Assembly (NCBI GenBank): GCA_045617405.1
Contig: JAZLIL010000027.1
Span: forward strand, 1-36,210
Length of the DNA stretch: 36,210 nucleotides
Origin: JAZLIL01 sp045617405
Lineage (GTDB): Bacteria > Bacillota > Clostridia > Lachnospirales > Lachnospiraceae
Direction: 5' to 3'
Shown here: positions 32,020 to 36,210 of the stretch, in pieces
Numbering within the stretch: the first letter of the stretch is position 1
Layout of the letters: every line of letters starts with the position of its first letter
Position numbers and translations under genes: made by a program
The notes under the pieces: generated by a model
Databases searched by the model: none
What the model was told of the DNA's origin: nothing
What the model saw: the letters and a program-made list of their open reading frames with translations, nothing else

Positions 32020-34062
32020 ATGTCTAAAGTTCCATTCAGAACCTGGCACAGAATAGGGGCTGTGCAGAAGACGGCTATTACTATTGCAGTGATTGGGGCA
32101 CTGTGCTGTCTTATTTTCGGAATTGTTGCCGCACCGAAGTTTACCGATTATTCAATCAATTCGGAGCTTGACGGCTTCGCAACGTCATCAAAGATTAATG
32201 CTTTAAGAGTCGAGCAAAGCATTGAAGAGGGAATTACATATTACAGCTCTGCCGCCCTCGCAAATGAAGTAAGGGATGCTCTCGAACGTCCCGACAACAT
32301 CTACAGCAATGTTCAGGCACAGAATTACATAAAGAATTTTGCGTCACTCAGATCTGACACCGACGGTGTTTACATTGCCGACAGCGATTTCGTTCAGAGA
32401 TTTCACAGCAAAGCCGATCGTGTCGGCAATAAGGTTTCGGATGATCAGGCAGTAACCGCCGGAATCCTTGGCGAATTTGAAAGAAACGGCAAAACATGCT
32501 ATGTTGATGACGGTTCCATAAGCCCGATCACCGGAGGCGTTATTCTGTCATTCTACTGTCCCGTCTACAGCATTGACGGTGCAGCCTTTGAAGGAATCGT
32601 CGGCGGCGCAATCAAGATGCAGAGTTTTTCAGTCGAGTATCTCGGAACACTTGAAAAGGAAATAGGCTTTAAGATTTACAACAAAAACGGACTGATCCTT
32701 GCATCGGGAGATGTTGCTGAAATTGGTCTTTCTCTTGACGCAGATTCACTTGAAAAGCTTGTTGCACTCGACGGCACATCGGAGGTTACCTCCGGGCGTG
32801 AACTGATGCATGCTGTACACATTATCAGAGACGGAGATCTCATCTACGAAGAGACCAGGCCGATGGTTGAGACCATCAACACCGCCCGCAATGTTGCGGC
32901 TGTTGTTATTGCACTGTTTTGCATAATGATCCTTGTTATTCTCGGACTTGTTCTTGCAATGAGCAAAATGTACTTTAAGGATGATCTTAAGGTTCAAAAC
33001 ACAGTTCATGAGATGGGACGTCTTAATTTCAGTCCCGAGCTCGACGGCGAACTTGCTCTCTACAGCGGTGCGAAGAGTCCCCAGGGTAAGCTTGCAGATA
33101 CGCTTCTTGGCATGAGGCAGTCGCTTTACAGCACAATCGGAAGCATCAGCGAAGGTGAAAGAAGAATTGTAAAAGCCTGCGAAGAGCTTAAGAAAACAGA
33201 ACAGGAACTCGCTTCCGCATCAGACAGGACAGGCGAGGGAACTATTCAGCTCTCTGCAGCAATGGAGCAGACGCTCGTATCACTGGCCGACATGACTGAT
33301 GAAGTCAGGCACCAGTCCGAAAGCATTACCGAAATGAGCAGCGACATTACAAGTGCATCATCACAGCTTGATGACTTTATTGCAAAGACAGCCGTTGTTC
33401 TTAGCAAGACAGACGATCTTATTAAAGGCAATGATGCTACAGCAGCAAAGACAGGTCAGGATGTCACGGTCTGCCTTGAAGCACTGGGAAGTGCAAAAGG
33501 TATTCAGGAAATGGTCGAATCAATTAAAGAAATTTCGGCTCAGACCAATCTTCTGTCGCTCAATGCTTCCATCGAAGCAGCCAGAGCCGGCGATGCGGGT
33601 CTCGGATTTGCGGTTGTTGCGGATGAGATCAGGAAGCTGTCGTATCAGACAAATGAAGCAGCTTCTAAGATCGAAGTTCTTGTAACTAAATCCCTCGAAG
33701 CTGTAGGAATGGCCGAAAAGTGTTTCACTTCGGTAGAACAGTACATTGTCGGAAATGTCGGTGAAATGCTGTCAAGCGTAAAGACGCAGAACTTCGAGCT
33801 CTCAGAAGGTCTTTCAGGCTTCAGGTCATCACTCGTCGGAGTGAAGGAGCGTGCAGAAAGTCTTGAGGCATCCATGAAGAGCATGACAGATGCAATCTCC
33901 GAGATTAAAAACGCATCCGAAATCAATGCTCACGAGATTCAGGACATCGGAGTTTGCAGTGACGAAGTCGCTAAGAACGCATCACGTGTGTCAGCCGGCA
34001 TCGAATCGTGCAGCAAGGTTGCTGAAGCACTTTCCGAAGAAGTAAAGAAGTTCAGCTTATAA
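32020..34062 (+). CDS. Methyl-accepting chemotaxis protein
   Basis: A 680-residue transmembrane receptor. Membrane helix 1 is at about residues 14-36 and helix 2 at about 290-314 (VAAVVIALFCIMILVILGL). The roughly 250-residue extracellular part between them is probably a Cache-type sensor. A HAMP-like linker follows, then the signalling coiled coil, with its conserved hairpin tip around residues 504-540 (EISAQTNLLSLNASIEAARA). The tip binds CheW and CheA. No CheW-binding C-terminal pentapeptide is visible. The start at 32020 has AGGAGGAGGAG upstream; a longer open frame to 31900 is not needed. It is a single gene with two terminators and no chemotaxis genes nearby. The ligand is unknown. Confidence 0.95.
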   Translation: MSKVPFRTWHRIGAVQKTAITIAVIGALCCLIFGIVAAPKFTDYSINSELDGFATSSKINALRVEQSIEEGITYYSSAALANEVRDALERPDNIYSNVQAQNYIKNFASLRSDTDGVYIADSDFVQRFHSKADRVGNKVSDDQAVTAGILGEFERNGKTCYVDDGSISPITGGVILSFYCPVYSIDGAAFEGIVGGAIKMQSFSVEYLGTLEKEIGFKIYNKNGLILASGDVAEIGLSLDADSLEKLVALDGTSEVTSGRELMHAVHIIRDGDLIYEETRPMVETINTARNVAAVVIALFCIMILVILGLVLAMSKMYFKDDLKVQNTVHEMGRLNFSPELDGELALYSGAKSPQGKLADTLLGMRQSLYSTIGSISEGERRIVKACEELKKTEQELASASDRTGEGTIQLSAAMEQTLVSLADMTDEVRHQSESITEMSSDITSASSQLDDFIAKTAVVLSKTDDLIKGNDATAAKTGQDVTVCLEALGSAKGIQEMVESIKEISAQTNLLSLNASIEAARAGDAGLGFAVVADEIRKLSYQTNEAASKIEVLVTKSLEAVGMAEKCFTSVEQYIVGNVGEMLSSVKTQNFELSEGLSGFRSSLVGVKERAESLEASMKSMTDAISEIKNASEINAHEIQDIGVCSDEVAKNASRVSAGIESCSKVAEALSEEVKKFSL

Positions 34063-34091
34063 TTGATCAACATAAATTGTTATATGAATGA

Positions 34092-34127
34092 GACGGTTTT
34101 CTGATTATTGCAGAAAACCGTCTTTCT
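34092..34127 (+). terminator. Rho-independent terminator of the chemotaxis receptor gene
   Basis: GACGGTTTTCTG (34092-34103) pairs perfectly with CAGAAAACCGTC (34111-34122) over a 7-nt loop and is followed by TTTCT. Confidence 0.88.
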
Positions 34128-34132
34128 AACCT

Positions 34133-34167
34133 AAAAACAGCATGTCGCTTTCAACATGCTGTTTTTT
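34133..34167. terminator. Second, bidirectional terminator before hemW
   Basis: AAAAACAGCATGT (34133-34145) pairs with ACATGCTGTTTTT (34154-34166) over an 8-nt loop. It gives a T-run on both strands, so it can back up the receptor terminator and end the minus-strand lepA-nadE-hemW transcript. Confidence 0.88.
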
Positions 34168-34189
34168 GCTTTATTGAACGTATTTTCCA

Positions 34190-35353
34190 TTAATCAAAAA
34201 GAAACTCTTCCATGATGATGTTGCTGACGTCGATGCCGTCTTCTGTCAGAAAAACTCTGCCGCCTTCGTCAGCAAGAAGCTTCATGCTGACAAATTTTCG
34301 CGTTACCTCTCCAAACACGCTCTCGAAGCTTTGTCCAAAGCGCGAAGCAAACTCCTGCTTCGACACGCCCTTCATAAGCCGGAGTCCAAAGATCATGAAA
34401 TCCTCCATTGCGGCTTTTTTGTCGACTTCCTCTTCCTCGTAGCGTTCCCGCACGACACTTCCGAGATATGACATGTTATAGTCGATGTAGTCACGCAGCT
34501 CGGGATTGTTCTTATATCGACGGCCTTTGTAGAAGGACGATGCGCCGAGGCCGAGTCCCAGGTACTCTCCGCCTGTCCAGTAGACCATGTTATGACGGCT
34601 CTCGCGCCCGGGTTTTGCATAGTTCGATATTTCATAACGCGAAAAACCGTATTCCGAAAGTATCTGCCTCGTGAGGCGATACATTCTTCTGTCTGTTTCT
34701 TCATCAGGGATATTAAGCCCGTCCACACATCCGTGATCGGCATACTGTGCAAAGAACGGCGTTCCCTCTTCTATTATGAGGCTGTACGCACTGATGTGTT
34801 CAGGGGAAAGCTTAGCTGCTTTTCTTAAGCTCTCCTCCCAGTCAGAGACTGTCTGTCCCGGGAGTCCGCTCATAAGATCCACATTGATATTTGAAAAACC
34901 AAGCTCTCTAGCAAGCCGGTAGTTCTCTGTAAAATCCTCAAACGAATGAATTCTTCCCAGAAGCTTAAGCTCACTCTCAATTGTCGACTGAAGCCCGATG
35001 CTCAGTCTGTTGATGCCAAGCTCTCTGTAACAAAGAAGCTTCTCACGGGAAATCGTCCCCGGATTGCACTCCATCGTTATCTCGGCATCCTCCGAAATTG
35101 TAAAGACCTCGCAAAGTGCCTCAAAAATTGCCGATACATCCGCTACATCAAGCAAAGACGGTGTTCCTCCGCCGAAGAAGACCGTCCCGATTTCACGTCC
35201 ATAGGTTTCAAAACCGTAGCTCTTTATTTCATTGACAAGTGCCAACACATAGTCCTTTCTGACCGTTTCATCGGCAGGTGCCGAGAGAAAATCGCAGTAT
35301 CTGCACTTTCTGACACAGAAAGGAATGTGAATGTAGAGGCTCAGATCAGCCAT
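34190..35353 (-). CDS. hemW: Heme chaperone HemW (radical SAM, HemN-like)
   Basis: A 387-residue protein starting LSLYIHIPFCVRKCRYCDF. The three cysteines (C13, C17, C20) bind the radical SAM cluster. The next residues are DF, whereas true coproporphyrinogen dehydrogenase HemN has a fourth cysteine there, so this is HemW. FFGGGTPSLL and the NIDLMSGLPGQT-like NVDLMSGLPGQT motifs are present, and the C-terminal HemN domain ends near the stop. HemW binds heme and is thought to insert it into respiratory proteins. The gene starts 2 bp after nadE, using the nadE end as ribosome binding site (CCGGAG). It normally follows lepA. Confidence 0.94.
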   Translation of the reverse strand: MADLSLYIHIPFCVRKCRYCDFLSAPADETVRKDYVLALVNEIKSYGFETYGREIGTVFFGGGTPSLLDVADVSAIFEALCEVFTISEDAEITMECNPGTISREKLLCYRELGINRLSIGLQSTIESELKLLGRIHSFEDFTENYRLARELGFSNINVDLMSGLPGQTVSDWEESLRKAAKLSPEHISAYSLIIEEGTPFFAQYADHGCVDGLNIPDEETDRRMYRLTRQILSEYGFSRYEISNYAKPGRESRHNMVYWTGGEYLGLGLGASSFYKGRRYKNNPELRDYIDYNMSYLGSVVRERYEEEEVDKKAAMEDFMIFGLRLMKGVSKQEFASRFGQSFESVFGEVTRKFVSMKLLADEGGRVFLTEDGIDVSNIIMEEFLFD

Positions 35354-35355
35354 AT

Positions 35356-36108
35356 TTACTCCGGTTTGTATTCAAACTTCGGCATCAGCGAAAGCTTGAA
35401 AAGATTTGCCGCATGCTTTTTGTCTATTAGCTCCTTCGTGGTGGGATCATCAATTTCGCCCGTCCTTATGTAACGGTCAAGTACTTCATATGTAAAACCG
35501 AGATTTTCCTCATCCGTCTTTCCGCAAAGCCCGTCAATAGGAACCTTGTGCGTGAGTTCGTAAGGAAGTCCGAGCTCATCTCCGATGGCAATGACCTCCT
35601 GAACAGTCATGTCCGAAAGCGGTGAAAAATCTCCGACAGAATCACCGTATCTGGTCGAATAACCTACCCAGTCCTCACTCAGATTGCAGGTGTTTGCAAC
35701 CCTTCCGTTGTTTGACTGTGAAACTGCATAAAGCGTTGCCATCCGTATTCTCGGAGGAATGTTTACCTTCGTCTGTTCAGAAACATCAAATTCACCGGCG
35801 CTTCCCTCCTCAATAGCCTTAATCACAGCTGATACTGTTTCGCCGACATTTACGGTGTAGCTCTTTATCCCAAGATGCTCAACAAGCATCCTGCCACAGT
35901 CGATGTCGTGCTGAACGCCCTGAGGCATCAGGACTCCTATAACCCTGTCCTTTCCGAGCGCCTTTACGCAAAGAGCTGCCACAACAGAGCTGTCCTTTCC
36001 GCCGCTGATACCGACAACGGCATTGCAGTCCTTTCCGTTTTCGGCAAAGAAATTGCGAATCCAGAAAGTAATATCTTCAGTTACCTTCTTAACATCAAAC
36101 TTCGGCAT
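35356..36108 (-). CDS. nadE: NAD+ synthase, ammonia-dependent type
   Basis: A 250-residue NadE. The N-type ATP pyrophosphatase P-loop is SGGKDSS (residues 35-41). ANTCNLSEDWVGYSTRYGDS and DLGLPYEL-like ELGLPYELTHKVPIDGLCGK carry the deamido-NAD-binding parts. It adenylates and amidates deamido-NAD+ in the last step of NAD synthesis. No glutaminase (CN hydrolase) domain is attached, so it should use ammonia. It stands between lepA and hemW, a pair that is adjacent in Bacillus. The ribosome binding site is GGAGGTAGG. Confidence 0.95.
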   Translation of the reverse strand: MPKFDVKKVTEDITFWIRNFFAENGKDCNAVVGISGGKDSSVVAALCVKALGKDRVIGVLMPQGVQHDIDCGRMLVEHLGIKSYTVNVGETVSAVIKAIEEGSAGEFDVSEQTKVNIPPRIRMATLYAVSQSNNGRVANTCNLSEDWVGYSTRYGDSVGDFSPLSDMTVQEVIAIGDELGLPYELTHKVPIDGLCGKTDEENLGFTYEVLDRYIRTGEIDDPTTKELIDKKHAANLFKLSLMPKFEYKPE

Positions 36109-36129
36109 AACCTACCTCCGCCCGTTCTC

Positions 36130-36210
36130 TTATTCATCATCAAGCTTCAAAACACTCATGAAGGCGCTCTGAGGAACTTCCACAATACCGATCTGACGCA
36201 TTCTCTTCTT
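36130..36210 (-). CDS. lepA: Elongation factor 4 (LepA), C-terminal end only
   Basis: The last 26 codons and TAA stop of a gene entering from the right edge. The peptide KKRMRQIGIVEVPQSAF followed by MSVLKLDDE matches the conserved C-terminus of LepA (KKRMKQIG.VE.PQEAF in E. coli). LepA is a ribosome-associated GTPase that affects initiation and translocation. The position next to nadE and hemW fits the Firmicutes lepA-hemW order. Confidence 0.85.
   Translation of the reverse strand, partial: KKRMRQIGIVEVPQSAFMSVLKLDDE

Overview
The window looks like core chromosome of a Gram-positive anaerobe of the class Clostridia, most likely a Lachnospiraceae-type organism. The evidence is gene content and order: an hrcA-grpE-dnaK-dnaJ-prmA-rsmE heat-shock cluster with a perfect CIRCE operator, the ireB-ruvX-DUF1292 cluster, the paired radical-SAM proteins TIGR03960 and TIGR03936/DUF2344, a DUF4317 protein and a very large 2-hydroxyacyl-CoA dehydratase activase. 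Purine-rich AGGAGG-type ribosome binding sites and TTGACA/TATAAT sigma-A promoters fit this. No tRNA, rRNA, CRISPR array, insertion sequence or prophage was found.

Layout, left to right. (1) 1-6930, minus strand: one probable operon starting at an extended -10 promoter (6980-7008). It encodes a cyclic-nucleotide-binding-fold protein, a 77-residue unknown protein, the radical-SAM pair, RNase G and the start of a dehydratase activase cut by the window edge. (2) 7022-15563, minus strand: an operon starting at a strong promoter (15633-15661). It encodes IreB, RuvX, DUF1292, RNase J, a membrane protein carrying only the LysM-like part of MltG, the wobble-uridine enzymes TrmR and a U32 peptidase-family tRNA hydroxylase, and a SWIM/SNF2 helicase. 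(3) 15658-26604: mtaB and, beyond a plus-strand HPr-like gene with its own promoter and terminator, thiI, cysteine desulfurase, rsmE, prmA, dnaJ, dnaK, grpE and hrcA, headed by a TTGACA-N17-TATTGT promoter and CIRCE. (4) 26735-34170, an accessory block of changing orientation: DUF4317, an SPFH membrane protein overlapping a ribbon-helix-helix gene, a flavin reductase, a HAD-IIA phosphatase, a GreA-family factor and a methyl-accepting chemotaxis protein closed by two tandem terminators. (5) 34190-36210, minus strand: hemW, nadE and the last 26 codons of lepA.

The main themes are protein quality control (HrcA/GrpE/DnaK/DnaJ), RNA decay (RNase G, RNase J, RuvX) and tRNA modification (MtaB at A37, ThiI with its sulfur donor at U8, TrmR and the U32 enzyme at wobble U34). 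The order lepA-hemW-hrcA-grpE-dnaK-dnaJ-prmA-rsmE-mtaB known from Bacillus subtilis is recognisable but interrupted by nadE, by the accessory block and by iscS-thiI. It then runs directly into a second conserved cluster, ireB-ruvX-DUF1292-mltG-trmR-U32.

I did not find a clearly new multi-gene system. The best candidates for a second look are the SPFH/ribbon-helix-helix operon, whose promoter carries twin palindromes one helical turn apart; the MltG-like protein with no catalytic domain; the HPr-like protein with no active-site histidine; and three separate tandem duplications that copy gene ends (grpE 3' end, greA 5' end, greA 3' end) into the neighbouring intergenic DNA.
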